Positions 8,852 to 17,359 of a stretch of 64,000 nt of DNA are shown here, one piece after another. This stretch comes from Achromobacter sp. B7 (GTDB taxonomy: Bacteria; Pseudomonadota; Gammaproteobacteria; Burkholderiales; Burkholderiaceae_B). Position 1 is the first letter of the stretch. The number at the start of each line of letters is the position of its first letter. The position numbers were made by a program, and so were the translations under genes. The notes below the pieces were generated by a model, which ran no database searches, was not told the origin of the DNA, and saw only the letters and a list, made by a program, of their open reading frames with translations. Where the stretch lies: the NCBI RefSeq assembly GCF_003600685.1, contig NZ_CP032084.1, positions 3,472,001-3,536,000 of the forward strand, in the 5' to 3' direction.

Positions 8852-9934
8852 ATGACCGCACCCAAGCCCGATGTGCGCACCGGCCAATATTCCGGACCAC
8901 TTTCGCGCGACACCTTCCGGCTGCGCTTCATGCGCCGCTTCTATGACCCCGCCTTCCAGGCCGAACAAGCCGCGCTGGACCGGCTGGAAGCCATTGCGTG
9001 GGACGCCTACCAGGGCGGCCGCAAAGCGCCCATCACCGTCAAGGCCGGCGCGGCCTACGCCGATCCCGACTACGACTTGTCGGTGGAATGGAAAGACGCC
9101 CACGACCGCCTGGCGCAAGCCGCACAGAAGCAGCGCCGCCCGGATACGCCGTCGCGCGTGCTGGTCGTGGTGGGCGCATCGCGCAACGACGGCACCTGTC
9201 CGGGCGAGGTATCCAAAACGTGGCGTCTGGCGCAGATCGTGTGCGCCGAGCTGGAAGCCGCCCACGTCCAGGCCGACCTGCTGGACTTAAGCCGGCTCAC
9301 GTCCGAATACCAATATCAGATCCATCCGTGCAAAGGCTGCGTGTCCACCGCCATGCCGCTTTGCCACTGGCCGTGCAGCTGCTATCCCAACCATTCGCTA
9401 GGCCAGGACAACGACGCCATGAACGACATCTACGAGCAGTGGGTGGCGGCGCACGGCGTGATCCTGCTGGCGCCCACCTATTGGTATCAGTCGCCCAGCC
9501 CGCTCAAGCTGATGATCGACCGGCTGGTGTGCGCCGACGGCGGCAACCCGGACCCGACCACCACGTCCGGCAAGGACGCGGCCAAGGCCAAGGCCATTGA
9601 ACTAGACGGCTGGCCCTATCCGAAACACCTGGCGGGCCGGGCTTACGGCCTGGTGGTGCACGGCGACGTGGCCGGTATCGAGGGCCAGCGGCGCGCGCTG
9701 AGCGATTGGCTGGACTGGATGGGCCTGATTGATGCCGGGTCGATGGCCCGGCTGGAGCGGTACATCGGCTACTACAAGCCCTACGCCACCAGCCACGCCG
9801 ACCTGGACCTGGACACGGCGGTGCAGGAAGAGGTGCGCAACGTTGCGCGCGCCATGGCGAACTGCCTGCCACGCCTGCGCGCCGGTGAATTGACCGCGCC
9901 CGATGCGGGGCTGCACGACCCGCGGCCCAAGTAG
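8852..9934 (+). CDS. NADPH-dependent FMN reductase / flavodoxin-like protein with Cys-rich insert
   Basis: 360 residues. The flavodoxin-like domain begins near residue 105 with VLVVVGASRNDGTCPGEVSK (phosphate-binding loop type). It continues through VILLAPTYWYQSPSPLK, the region that cradles the flavin, and DRLVCADGGNPDP. The first ~100 residues are an additional charged helical segment. Between them CKGCVSTAMPLCHWPCSCYP places five cysteines in 20 residues, which could ligate a metal or Fe-S centre; that is inference. It follows the XRE-cupin gene and may support electron transfer from the DauA-like enzyme. Start ATG at MTAPKPD. Confidence 0.78.
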   Translation: MTAPKPDVRTGQYSGPLSRDTFRLRFMRRFYDPAFQAEQAALDRLEAIAWDAYQGGRKAPITVKAGAAYADPDYDLSVEWKDAHDRLAQAAQKQRRPDTPSRVLVVVGASRNDGTCPGEVSKTWRLAQIVCAELEAAHVQADLLDLSRLTSEYQYQIHPCKGCVSTAMPLCHWPCSCYPNHSLGQDNDAMNDIYEQWVAAHGVILLAPTYWYQSPSPLKLMIDRLVCADGGNPDPTTTSGKDAAKAKAIELDGWPYPKHLAGRAYGLVVHGDVAGIEGQRRALSDWLDWMGLIDAGSMARLERYIGYYKPYATSHADLDLDTAVQEEVRNVARAMANCLPRLRAGELTAPDAGLHDPRPK

Positions 9935-9986
9935 CCGGGACGGTAGCTTTGTAGATGCAATGCAATCAGAGGATGAGGATTAGCAG

Positions 9987-10619
9987 GTGATGCTCATGAA
10001 GAACGATGTGGAAGCGAAGAAGACGGCGCAACAGCACGGCGACAAGCCGGGCGATAAGCAAAACGACAAGCCGGGCGACACGCCGGCCGACAAGCAAGGC
10101 AAGCAGCCGCAACCCGTGCCGAAGTCGAATGCCTTCACAAAATTCTTCGACCATTTTGCCGCGCGCGTCACGCATTGGGCGGGCTCGCCCATCGCGTTCG
10201 GCTCGGCCTTGTGCGCCGTGATCGTGTGGGCCGTCACCGGCCCCTTCTTCGGTTATTCGGAAACCTGGCAGCTGGTCATCAACACCGGCACCACCATCGT
10301 CACGTTCCTGATGGTGTTCTTGATTCAGCAAAGTCAGAACAAGGACGGCCGCGCGCTGCACCTGAAGCTGGACGAACTGCTGATCGCCTTGAAAGGCGCG
10401 GACGAACAACTGGTGGACGCCGAACAACTGGACGAAGACAAACTGCTGGCGCTAGCCGCGGCGTGCACGGCACGCGCTCGCGCCAAGGCACGCAGCGACC
10501 GCTCCAAGGGGACCAAGTCACGCCGATCGAAGTCGGTCAGGGGCAGCAAGACCACCGTCCGTAGCAGCCTGCGGGTACGACGCGGCGCGTTCCGCGCGGG
10601 CAAAGGCGCCCACCCCTGA
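9987..10619 (+). CDS. Low-affinity iron permease family protein (membrane)
   Basis: 210 residues. A hydrophilic Lys/Asp-rich N-terminus (DKPGDKQNDKPGDTPADKQ, a short internal repeat) is followed by FTKFFDHFAARVTHWAGSP and two membrane segments (ALCAVIVWAVTGPFFGY; INTGTTIVTFLMVFLIQQSQ). HLKLDELLIAL follows; this is the conserved order in the bacterial iron_permease family. The C-terminus is very basic (SDRSKGTKSRRSKSVRGSK). Bacterial members have no proven iron transport role. AGGATGAGGA precedes clustered GTG 9987, ATG 9990 and ATG 9996 starts, so the exact start is uncertain by three codons. Confidence 0.8.
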   Translation: MMLMKNDVEAKKTAQQHGDKPGDKQNDKPGDTPADKQGKQPQPVPKSNAFTKFFDHFAARVTHWAGSPIAFGSALCAVIVWAVTGPFFGYSETWQLVINTGTTIVTFLMVFLIQQSQNKDGRALHLKLDELLIALKGADEQLVDAEQLDEDKLLALAAACTARARAKARSDRSKGTKSRRSKSVRGSKTTVRSSLRVRRGAFRAGKGAHP

Positions 10620-10648
10620 CGGCAACCCTGCCGCGCCGCGCCAAAGCA

Positions 10649-10661
10649 GTGCGCGGCGCAC
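10649..10661. promoter_or_regulatory. Perfect 13-bp inverted repeat upstream of the nir promoter
   Basis: The stretch 10620-10797 is non-coding. It contains GTGCG-CGG-CGCAC (10649-10661) and a TGCACC half-site at 10669-10674, around 130-150 bp before the sigma-54 promoter, a distance typical of enhancer sites. No full NtrC consensus (GCAC-N7-GTGC) was found, so the activator assignment is open. Confidence 0.35.
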
Positions 10662-10797
10662 AACAACTTGCACCGCTTTGACGCACTGCGCGGCCCGCCT
10701 GGAGACCGCGCGTGTCGCCTGATGTCCCCACGCTTTCCGCCCTTTTCCCTATGACGCCGCGCGCAACCCCGCCCCGCGCGGCCGTCCTTTTCCAACC

Positions 10798-10812
10798 TGG
10801 CATGGTCTTTGC
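10798..10812 (+). promoter_or_regulatory. Sigma-54 (-24/-12) promoter of the nir operon
   Basis: TGGCAT-N5-TTGC matches the RpoN consensus TGGCAC-N5-TTGC with one change and has the invariant GG (10799-10800) and GC (10811-10812) exactly 10 bp apart. Transcription would begin near 10823. It implies nitrogen-limitation control through NtrC, as for the Klebsiella nas operon. Confidence 0.78.
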
Positions 10813-10823
10813 TTAAGTGTTCA

Positions 10824-10910
10824 TGCAGGCCCCAACAGGCCCGCGGCACAATTTAAGCAGTACCGGCAAAGGCGCCCCGACCGACAGGTCCAGGGCGCTT
10901 TTTGTCTTTT
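10824..10910 (+). promoter_or_regulatory. nirB leader RNA: candidate ANTAR (NasR) antitermination element
   Basis: The predicted leader starts with a hairpin whose GGCC/GGCC stem (10828-10841) closes a six-base loop CCAACA. A second hairpin, GGC/GCC (10865-10867 with 10874-10876), has the hexaloop AAAGGC with A at position 1 and G at position 4, the ANTAR consensus. Its 3' strand overlaps the 5' arm of the terminator at 10872, so the two structures are mutually exclusive. The first loop lacks the A1/G4 consensus, the second stem is only 3 bp, and no experiment is known to me for this leader. Confidence 0.6.
10872..10910 (+). terminator. Intrinsic terminator in the nirB leader
   Basis: GCGCCC (10872-10877) pairs with GGGCGC (10893-10898), with an inner GACC/GGTC stem and GACA loop, followed at once by TTTTTGTCTTTT (10899-10910). 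It lies between the sigma-54 promoter and the nirB ATG, so it must be read through for expression: an attenuator. Confidence 0.85.
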
Positions 10911-10940
10911 GAAACCCAAACCACAAGCCTGGGGAAATTC

Positions 10941-13514
10941 ATGAAAGCAACGGCCACTCCCGCCTCCTTGCAGACCTTGGTTGTCATCGGCAACGGCATG
11001 GTGGGCCACCATTGCGTCGAACAGTTGATTGCACGCGGCGCGCTGGAGCGCTATCGCATCCACGTCTATGGCGAGGAAACGCGCCGCGCTTACGACCGCG
11101 TGCATCTGTCCGAATACCTGAATGGCCGCGACGCCGAATCGATGTCGATGAGCGAGGCCGCCTTTTATGACCGCGACGGCCTGACCCTGCATCTTGGCGA
11201 ACCGGTGCTGGACATCGACCGCCAGGCGCGCGAAGTGGTCACGGCCAACGGCCGCCTCGGCTACGACAAGCTGGTGCTGGCCACGGGCTCTTACCCGTTC
11301 GTGCCGCCCATCGCCGGCGCCGAGGGCGCGTCGCGCCTGGTGTATCGCAGCATCGACGACCTGGACCTGATCCGCGCGGCCGCGCAAGGCGCGCGCCGTG
11401 GCGTCGTGGTGGGCGGCGGCCTGCTGGGGCTGGAGGCGGCCAACGCCTTGAAGTCGCTGAACCTGGAAGCGCACGTGGTGGAATTCGCGCCGCGCCTGAT
11501 GCCGGTGCAGTTGGACGAGGAAGGCGGCGCCGCGCTCAAGGCGCGCATCGAGGCGCTGGGCGTGGGCGTGCACCTGTCGCGCGCCACGCAAGACATCAAG
11601 CCCGGCACGCAGTACCGCTATCGCATGCGCTTTGCCGAAGGCGCGCCGCTGGAAACCGACCTGATCGTGTTTTCGGCCGGCATCCGCCCCCAGGTGTCGC
11701 TGGCACGCCGCGCCGGGCTGGCGCTGGCCGAACGCGGCGGCGTGGCCATCGACGACCATTGCCGCAGCAGCGATGAGAACATCTACGCCATTGGCGAATG
11801 CGCTGCCTGGAACGGCAGCGTGTTCGGCCTGGTGGCGCCGGGCTACCAGATGGCGCGCATCGCCGCCGCCGAGCTGTGCGGCGCGCCGGAACAGCCCTTT
11901 ACCGGCGCCGACATGTCCACCAAGCTCAAGCTGCTGGGCGTGGATGTGGGTTCCATCGGCGACGCCCACGGCACGACGCCCGGCGCGCGCAGCTACCGCT
12001 ACATCGACGAAGCCGGCGCCAGCTATCGCCGCCTGGTCGTGTCGGCAGACGGCAAGCGCGTGTTGGGCGCGGTGCTGGTGGGCGACAACCGCTACTACGA
12101 CACCTTGCTGCAATACGCGCAGAACGGCATCGCGCCGCCTGCCGACCCCGCCAGCCTGATCCTGCCCGCCAGCAGCGCCGCGCCCGCGCTGGGCGTCGAT
12201 GCCTTGCCCGCCACTGCCACGATCTGCTCCTGTCACAACGTCAGCAAAGGCGCCGTCAGCGCCGCCATCGACGGCGGCTGCACCGACCTGGCCGGCGTAA
12301 AAAGCTGCACCAAGGCGGCCTCGGGCTGCGGCGGTTGCGCCGCGCTGCTCAAGCAGGTGGTGGAACACCAACTGGCCAGTCGCGGCGTCGCCGTCGACAA
12401 AAGCCTGTGCGAACACTTTGCCTATACCCGCCAGGAGCTCTACGCCATCGTGCGCGTCGGCGGCATCGAAACGTTTGAAGAACTGTTGGCCAGCCATGGC
12501 AAGGGCCACGTCGGGTGCGACATCTGCAAGCCCGCCGTGGGGTCGATTCTGGCGTCGTGCTGGAACCGCCCCATTCAGGAACCGCGCCTGGTGCCGCTGC
12601 AAGACACCAACGACACCTTCATGGCGAACATGCAAAAGAACGGCACCTATTCGGTGGTGCCGCGCATACCGGCCGGCGAGATCACGCCCGACGGCCTGAT
12701 CGCCATCGGCGCCGTCGCCAAGAAATACAAGCTGTACACCAAGATCACGGGCGGCCAGCGCATCGACCTGTTCGGCGCGCAGCTGCACGAACTGCCCGAC
12801 ATCTGGAGCGAGCTGATCGCCGCCGGCTTTGAAACCGGCCATGCCTACGGCAAGTCCACCCGCACGGTGAAGTCCTGCGTGGGCAGCACGTGGTGCCGCT
12901 ACGGCGTGCAGGACAGCGTGCGCATGGCGCTGGACATCGAACACCGCTACAAGGGCCTGCGGTCGCCGCACAAACTGAAGTTCGCGGTGTCCGGCTGCAC
13001 CCGTGAATGCGCCGAGGCGCAAAGCAAGGACATCGGCGTCATCGCCACCGAAAACGGCTGGAACCTGTACGTGTGCGGCAACGGCGGCATGCGCCCGCGC
13101 CACGCCGAACTGTTCGCCACCGACCTGGACGACGCCACGCTGATCCGCATGATCGACCGCGTGTTGATGTTCTACATCCGCACCGCCGACAAGCTGCAAC
13201 GCACGTCCGTCTGGCGCGAGTCACTGGAAGGCGGGCTGGACTATCTGAAGGACGTGGTGCTGAACGACAGCCTGGGCCTGGGCGCCGAGCTGGAAGCGCA
13301 AATGCAGTTGGTGGTGGACCGCTATGAATGCGAATGGGCCAACACCGTCAGCAGCCCGGAAAAGCTCAAGCGCTTCCGCACTTTCGTCAACGAGCGTGGC
13401 GGCGACCCGGACATTCAGTTCGTTCAAGAACGCGGCCAACCCCGGCCCGCCCCGGCCCCCTCGCCTGCACGCCCGGCGGCGCGCGTCATCCCCATCGCCG
13501 AGGAGATCGTCTGA
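10941..13514 (+). CDS. nirB: Nitrite reductase [NAD(P)H] large subunit
   Basis: 857 residues, full length. It reduces nitrite to ammonium in the cytoplasm with NAD(P)H. Domains in order: FAD site LVVIGNGMVGHHC near residue 15; NAD(P) site GVVVGGGLLGLEAA near 155; BFD-like [2Fe-2S] region near 428 (ICSCHNV, SGCGGCAALLKQVVEHQL); a second Cys pair (GCDICKP); and the siroheme/[4Fe-4S] ligands SCVGSTWC (C-x5-C, near 644) and SGCTRECAEA (C-x3-C, near 684). The ATG after the leader terminator was chosen. It overlaps nirD by ATGA. Within a six-gene operon it is the catalytic subunit. Confidence 0.96.
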   Translation: MKATATPASLQTLVVIGNGMVGHHCVEQLIARGALERYRIHVYGEETRRAYDRVHLSEYLNGRDAESMSMSEAAFYDRDGLTLHLGEPVLDIDRQAREVVTANGRLGYDKLVLATGSYPFVPPIAGAEGASRLVYRSIDDLDLIRAAAQGARRGVVVGGGLLGLEAANALKSLNLEAHVVEFAPRLMPVQLDEEGGAALKARIEALGVGVHLSRATQDIKPGTQYRYRMRFAEGAPLETDLIVFSAGIRPQVSLARRAGLALAERGGVAIDDHCRSSDENIYAIGECAAWNGSVFGLVAPGYQMARIAAAELCGAPEQPFTGADMSTKLKLLGVDVGSIGDAHGTTPGARSYRYIDEAGASYRRLVVSADGKRVLGAVLVGDNRYYDTLLQYAQNGIAPPADPASLILPASSAAPALGVDALPATATICSCHNVSKGAVSAAIDGGCTDLAGVKSCTKAASGCGGCAALLKQVVEHQLASRGVAVDKSLCEHFAYTRQELYAIVRVGGIETFEELLASHGKGHVGCDICKPAVGSILASCWNRPIQEPRLVPLQDTNDTFMANMQKNGTYSVVPRIPAGEITPDGLIAIGAVAKKYKLYTKITGGQRIDLFGAQLHELPDIWSELIAAGFETGHAYGKSTRTVKSCVGSTWCRYGVQDSVRMALDIEHRYKGLRSPHKLKFAVSGCTRECAEAQSKDIGVIATENGWNLYVCGNGGMRPRHAELFATDLDDATLIRMIDRVLMFYIRTADKLQRTSVWRESLEGGLDYLKDVVLNDSLGLGAELEAQMQLVVDRYECEWANTVSSPEKLKRFRTFVNERGGDPDIQFVQERGQPRPAPAPSPARPAARVIPIAEEIV

Positions 13515-13900
13515 TGAACGCCCTAGCCCCCGTCTCCACTGGCGCCCGCACTGCCGCCCCCGCCTCCCGCGCATCGACCTGGCGCGCGGTCTGCACGCGC
13601 GATGACCTCGTTGCCGACTCCGGCGTGGTCGTCTTGCTGGATGGCCAGCAGATTGCCTTGTTCTACCTGCCCGACGCCGACGGCCCGGACTTATACGCGA
13701 TTGAAAACCGCGATCCCAAATCCGGCGCCAACGTTATCGGGCGCGGCCTGCTTGCCCATCTGGGCGGCGATCTGGTCGTGGCCTCGCCGCTTTACAAGCA
13801 GCACTTCCGTCTGGCCGACGGCAGCTGCGTGCAGTACCCCGAACAGCAATTGCGCACCTGGCAGGCCCGCTTCAACGGCGACACCGTTGAAATTGCCTGA
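13514..13900 (+). CDS. nirD: Nitrite reductase [NAD(P)H] small subunit
   Basis: 128 residues. A Rieske-fold NirD domain (WRAVCTRDDLVADSGVVVLL, LYAIENRDPKSGANVIGRGL, SPLYKQHFRLADGSC). As in other NirD proteins the Rieske Cys/His ligands are absent, so it binds no cluster and supports NirB. The start ATG overlaps the nirB TGA, indicating translational coupling. A Thr/Ala/Pro-rich N-terminal tail precedes the domain. Confidence 0.93.
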   Translation: MNALAPVSTGARTAAPASRASTWRAVCTRDDLVADSGVVVLLDGQQIALFYLPDADGPDLYAIENRDPKSGANVIGRGLLAHLGGDLVVASPLYKQHFRLADGSCVQYPEQQLRTWQARFNGDTVEIA

Positions 13901-13943
13901 CGCCCGCTCCCCTTATCACTGTCACCAACGCAAAAGGTAAATC

Positions 13944-14756
13944 ATGTCCTACCTGGTCCCTTCCGAATTCGTCACCAAGATGGTGGACGCCGGCGAATCC
14001 AAAATCTACATGGCGACGCGCGACGTTCTGATCCGCGCCTTCATGGCGGGCGCCATCCTGGCCATTGCCGCCGTGTTCGCGGTGACCGTCACGGTGCAGA
14101 CCGGCTCGCCCATCCTGGGCGCGGCGCTGTTCCCCGTGGGTTTTTGCATCCTGTACCTGATGGGCTTTGACCTGTTGACCGGCGTGTTCGTGCTGACGCC
14201 GCTGGCCCTCTTCGACAAGCGCCCGGGCGTGACCGCGAAGGCCATCCTCAAGCACTGGGGCGTTGTCTTCGTGGGCAATTTCCTGGGTGCGTTGACGGTG
14301 GCCGTGTTGATGTCGATTGTGTTTACCTACGGCTTTTCCGTACCACCCAACAAGGTCGGTGAAGTCATTGCGCACATCGGTGAAAACCGCACGCTGGGCT
14401 ACAAGGAATACGGCGCGGGCGGCATGCTGACGATCTTCATCCGAGGCGTGTTGTGCAACTGGATGGTGTCGCTGGGCGTGGTCGGCGCCATGATTTCGAC
14501 GTCGGTCAGCGGCAAGGTCATCGCCATGTGGATGCCCGTGATGCTGTTCTTCGCGATGGGCTTTGAGCATTCCATCGTCAACATGTTCCTGTTCCCGTCG
14601 GCGATGATCATGGGCGGCAAGTTCTCGATCATGGACTACATGATCTGGAACGAGATCCCCGTGGTGCTGGGCAACCTGATCGGCGGCATCTCGCTGACCG
14701 GCCTGACGCTGTACACCACGCACATGAAGACCGCGCCCAAGCGCCGCTTCAACTGA
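13944..14756 (+). CDS. nirC: Formate/nitrite transporter family protein (NirC type)
   Basis: 270 residues with about six membrane segments (AFMAGAILAIAAVFAVTVTV, LGAALFPVGFCILYLMGFDL and others) and the FNT signature region FIRGVLCNWMVSLGV. FNT channels are pentamers in the inner membrane that pass small anions. Position directly after nirBD argues for nitrite uptake. The cytoplasmic C-terminus is short and basic (KTAPKRRFN). It follows nirD by 43 bp. Confidence 0.9.
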   Translation: MSYLVPSEFVTKMVDAGESKIYMATRDVLIRAFMAGAILAIAAVFAVTVTVQTGSPILGAALFPVGFCILYLMGFDLLTGVFVLTPLALFDKRPGVTAKAILKHWGVVFVGNFLGALTVAVLMSIVFTYGFSVPPNKVGEVIAHIGENRTLGYKEYGAGGMLTIFIRGVLCNWMVSLGVVGAMISTSVSGKVIAMWMPVMLFFAMGFEHSIVNMFLFPSAMIMGGKFSIMDYMIWNEIPVVLGNLIGGISLTGLTLYTTHMKTAPKRRFN

Positions 14757-14780
14757 TTGCGCATCGGGACGCCCACCGCA

Positions 14781-16544
14781 ATGGACCGCCGCGAACCCGG
14801 CCCCAGCACCGCCGCTACGTTGCGGGTGGCGGTGGGCCAGCACACCGAGCCGGGCGTCAAACCCGTCAACCAGGATTTTCACGGCCTGTGCGTGCCCGGC
14901 GAGCCCTTGCTGCACACCAAGGGCATCGCAATTGCGCTGGCCGATGGCATCAGCAGCAGCCAGGTCAGCCACATCGCCAGCGAAACGGCGGTGGCAAGCT
15001 TTCTGGAAGACTATTACTGCACGCCCGAAACCTGGTCGGTGAAAAAGTCGGCGCACAAGGTATTAAGCGCGGCCAACAGCTGGCTGCACGGGCAAACGCG
15101 CCAACGCCATCACGCCGACCAGCCGCGCGATGCGGATCGGGGTTACGTCTGCACCATGACGGTGATGGTGCTGAAAGCCACTACCGCGCACATCCTGCAC
15201 ATTGGCGACGCGCGCATCTACCGTTTGCGCGCGGGCGTGATGGAGCAGCTGACCGACGACCATCGCGTCTGGATATCGCAAGACAAAAGCTATCTGGGCC
15301 GCGCGCTGGGCCTGGCGCCGCACCTGGAAGTGGACTACCACACGCAGCCGCTGGAAGCCGGCGACGTCTTCTTGCTGGCTACCGATGGCGTCTACGAACA
15401 TATCAATGCGGACGACGTCGCCCAGGCCATCGCGGCGCATCCCGACGCACTGGACGCGGCAGCGCGCCGCCTGGCGCAGCGGGCGCTGGAACGCGGCAGC
15501 ACCGACAACCTGACCGCGCAAATCGTCCGCATCGACGCCCTGCCTGCGCGCCGCGCCTTTGAACTGGCCCAATACAGCCTGAACCTGCCCTGCCCGCCGC
15601 TGCTGGCGGCCGGCATGGAATTCGAGGGCTTTCGCATCCAGGACGAGTTGCACGCCAGCCACCGCAGCCACGTCTATCTGGCGCATGACATCGACAGCGG
15701 CGACGCGGTGGTCATCAAGATTCCGTCGCTGGACCTGCGGCATGACCCGGCGTATCTGGAACGCCTGCTGACCGAGGAATGGATCGCCCGCCGGATCGAC
15801 AGCCGCCACGTCGTGCGCGCCTGGCCCATGCCGCGCGAGCGCCGCACGCTGTACACCGTCAGCGAATACCTGCCCGGGCGCACGCTGACGCGCTGGATGG
15901 CGCAAAACCCCCGCCCCACGCTGGCGCAGGCGGTGACGCTGATTGAACAGGTTGCCCGTGGCCTGCAAGCGTTTCATCGCCTGGACATCGTGCACCAGGA
16001 CCTGCGGCCCGACAACGTGCTGATCGGTGACGACGGCGTGGCGCGCATCATCGACCTGGGCTCGACCCAGGCGGCCGGGCTGTGGGACGCCGCCGCGCGG
16101 GGCGACGAGCCGCCCGCCATGCTGGGCACCGCCCAATACGCCGCGCCCGAATACTTTTTGGGGGAAGCCGGCACGCCGCGATCCGACCTGTATTCCCTGG
16201 CCGCCATGCTTTACCAGATGCTGTCCGGCCGGCTGCCCTATGGCGCCGACGTGGCGCGCGCGCGCAGCCGCGCCGCGCAGATGCGGCTGACCTATGTGTC
16301 GGTGCTGGACCGCGAGCGCGAGCTGCCCGCCTGGGTTGACGGAGTCCTGAGCCGCGCGCTGCACCCCGACCCCGCGCTGCGCACCGCCGAGCTATCGGAA
16401 TTCACGCACGCGCTGCGCCATCCGCCCGAGGCCACGCGCCGGGGCGAACGGCTGCCGCTGCTGGAACGCAACCCTTTGGCGTTCTGGAAAGGCCTGTGCC
16501 TGGTCCAGTTCGTGGTGGTAGTTTTTCTTTTGCTTGATCGCTGA
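14781..16544 (+). CDS. Bifunctional PP2C phosphatase / Ser-Thr kinase, C-terminally membrane-anchored
   Basis: 587 residues. An N-terminal PP2C domain (about 1-265) has the acidic metal motifs QDFHGL, IALADGISSS, HIGDARIYRL, LLATDGVYEH and STDNLTAQIV. A protein kinase domain (about 285-555) follows, with the VVIKIP lysine near 310, catalytic loop HQDLRPDN near 405 (usual Lys replaced by Arg), a DLG in place of DFG, and AAPEYFLGE. A hydrophobic tail (LVQFVVVVFLLL) should anchor it in the inner membrane. Such fusions recur in nitrate/nitrite assimilation operons, with unknown targets. ATG at MDRREPG was chosen over an in-frame TTG abutting nirC. Confidence 0.88.
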   Translation: MDRREPGPSTAATLRVAVGQHTEPGVKPVNQDFHGLCVPGEPLLHTKGIAIALADGISSSQVSHIASETAVASFLEDYYCTPETWSVKKSAHKVLSAANSWLHGQTRQRHHADQPRDADRGYVCTMTVMVLKATTAHILHIGDARIYRLRAGVMEQLTDDHRVWISQDKSYLGRALGLAPHLEVDYHTQPLEAGDVFLLATDGVYEHINADDVAQAIAAHPDALDAAARRLAQRALERGSTDNLTAQIVRIDALPARRAFELAQYSLNLPCPPLLAAGMEFEGFRIQDELHASHRSHVYLAHDIDSGDAVVIKIPSLDLRHDPAYLERLLTEEWIARRIDSRHVVRAWPMPRERRTLYTVSEYLPGRTLTRWMAQNPRPTLAQAVTLIEQVARGLQAFHRLDIVHQDLRPDNVLIGDDGVARIIDLGSTQAAGLWDAAARGDEPPAMLGTAQYAAPEYFLGEAGTPRSDLYSLAAMLYQMLSGRLPYGADVARARSRAAQMRLTYVSVLDRERELPAWVDGVLSRALHPDPALRTAELSEFTHALRHPPEATRRGERLPLLERNPLAFWKGLCLVQFVVVVFLLLDR

Positions 16545-16569
16545 TCCCCTGCATCCCCTGGAGCCCATC

Positions 16570-17343
16570 ATGAACCCTTCCGTCTGGCTGATCGGCGCCG
16601 GCCCCGGCGACCCCGAACTGCTCACGATCAAAGCCGTGCGGGCGTTGGGACAAGCCGACGTCGTCCTGGTCGATGACCTGGTCAACCCGCAAGTGCTGGA
16701 CTACTGCCCGCGGGCGCGGCTGGTCTATGTGGGCAAGCGCGGTGGCTGCCGTTCAACCCCGCAGGAATTCATCCAGCGGCTGATGCTGCGCTATGCCCGC
16801 CAAGGGCTGCGCGTGGCGCGGCTAAAGGGCGGCGACCCCTGCATCTTCGGACGCGGTGGCGAAGAAGCCCAATGGCTGAGCGACCACGGGGTGGCCTGTG
16901 AAATCGTCAACGGCATCACGGCCGGGCTGGCAGCCGCCACCGCTTGCGGCATCCCATTGACCCAACGCGGCATGGCCCAGGGCGTTACACTGATCACCGC
17001 CCATTCCCAGGACGGCGCCACGCCCGACTGGACGGGGCTGGCGCAAAGCGGCACGACGCTGGTGGTCTACATGGGGGTAGCCAAATTGCACGACATGAGC
17101 AGCCAGTTGCTGGCGGCCGGCATGGCGCCCGACACGCCCGTGGCGATGATCGAACGCGCTTCGCTGGCGGATCAACGTGAATGCCGCTCGACGCTGTCCG
17201 GCATGACGTCCGACGCCGCCGCCTTTCAGCTGCGCAGCCCCGCCGTGCTGGTCATCGGCGACGTCGCGGCATGCCACGTGCTTGACAGGGTTGATACCCC
17301 CCGGCCGCAAGCCGCCGAACCGCTGATGCGCCGCAGCGCCTGA
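16570..17343 (+). CDS. cobA: Uroporphyrinogen-III C-methyltransferase
   Basis: 257 residues, a stand-alone SUMT. It methylates uroporphyrinogen III twice to precorrin-2, feeding siroheme for NirB. Motifs: VWLIGAGPGDPELLTIKAVR at the N-terminus, VLVDDLVNPQVLDY, RLKGGDPCIFGRGGEEA and IPLTQRGMAQGVTLITAHS. It lacks the CysG dehydrogenase/chelatase half, which must be encoded elsewhere. The ATG at MNPSVWL lies 26 bp after the kinase stop. Confidence 0.93.
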   Translation: MNPSVWLIGAGPGDPELLTIKAVRALGQADVVLVDDLVNPQVLDYCPRARLVYVGKRGGCRSTPQEFIQRLMLRYARQGLRVARLKGGDPCIFGRGGEEAQWLSDHGVACEIVNGITAGLAAATACGIPLTQRGMAQGVTLITAHSQDGATPDWTGLAQSGTTLVVYMGVAKLHDMSSQLLAAGMAPDTPVAMIERASLADQRECRSTLSGMTSDAAAFQLRSPAVLVIGDVAACHVLDRVDTPRPQAAEPLMRRSA

Positions 17344-17359
17344 TCCTCCCTTTGCCCTT

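Noticed and set aside
10620..10797. Full NtrC enhancer sites before the nir promoter
   Set aside because: Only a half-site (TGCACC) and a dyad of the opposite orientation (GTGCG-N3-CGCAC) were found; no GCAC-N7-GTGC.
10821..13199. Long minus-strand open frame opposite nirB
   Set aside because: It is the antisense shadow of a strongly coding, motif-complete gene in GC-rich DNA; its translation has no recognisable domain and is rich in His/Arg/Gln/Gly as expected for mirror frames.
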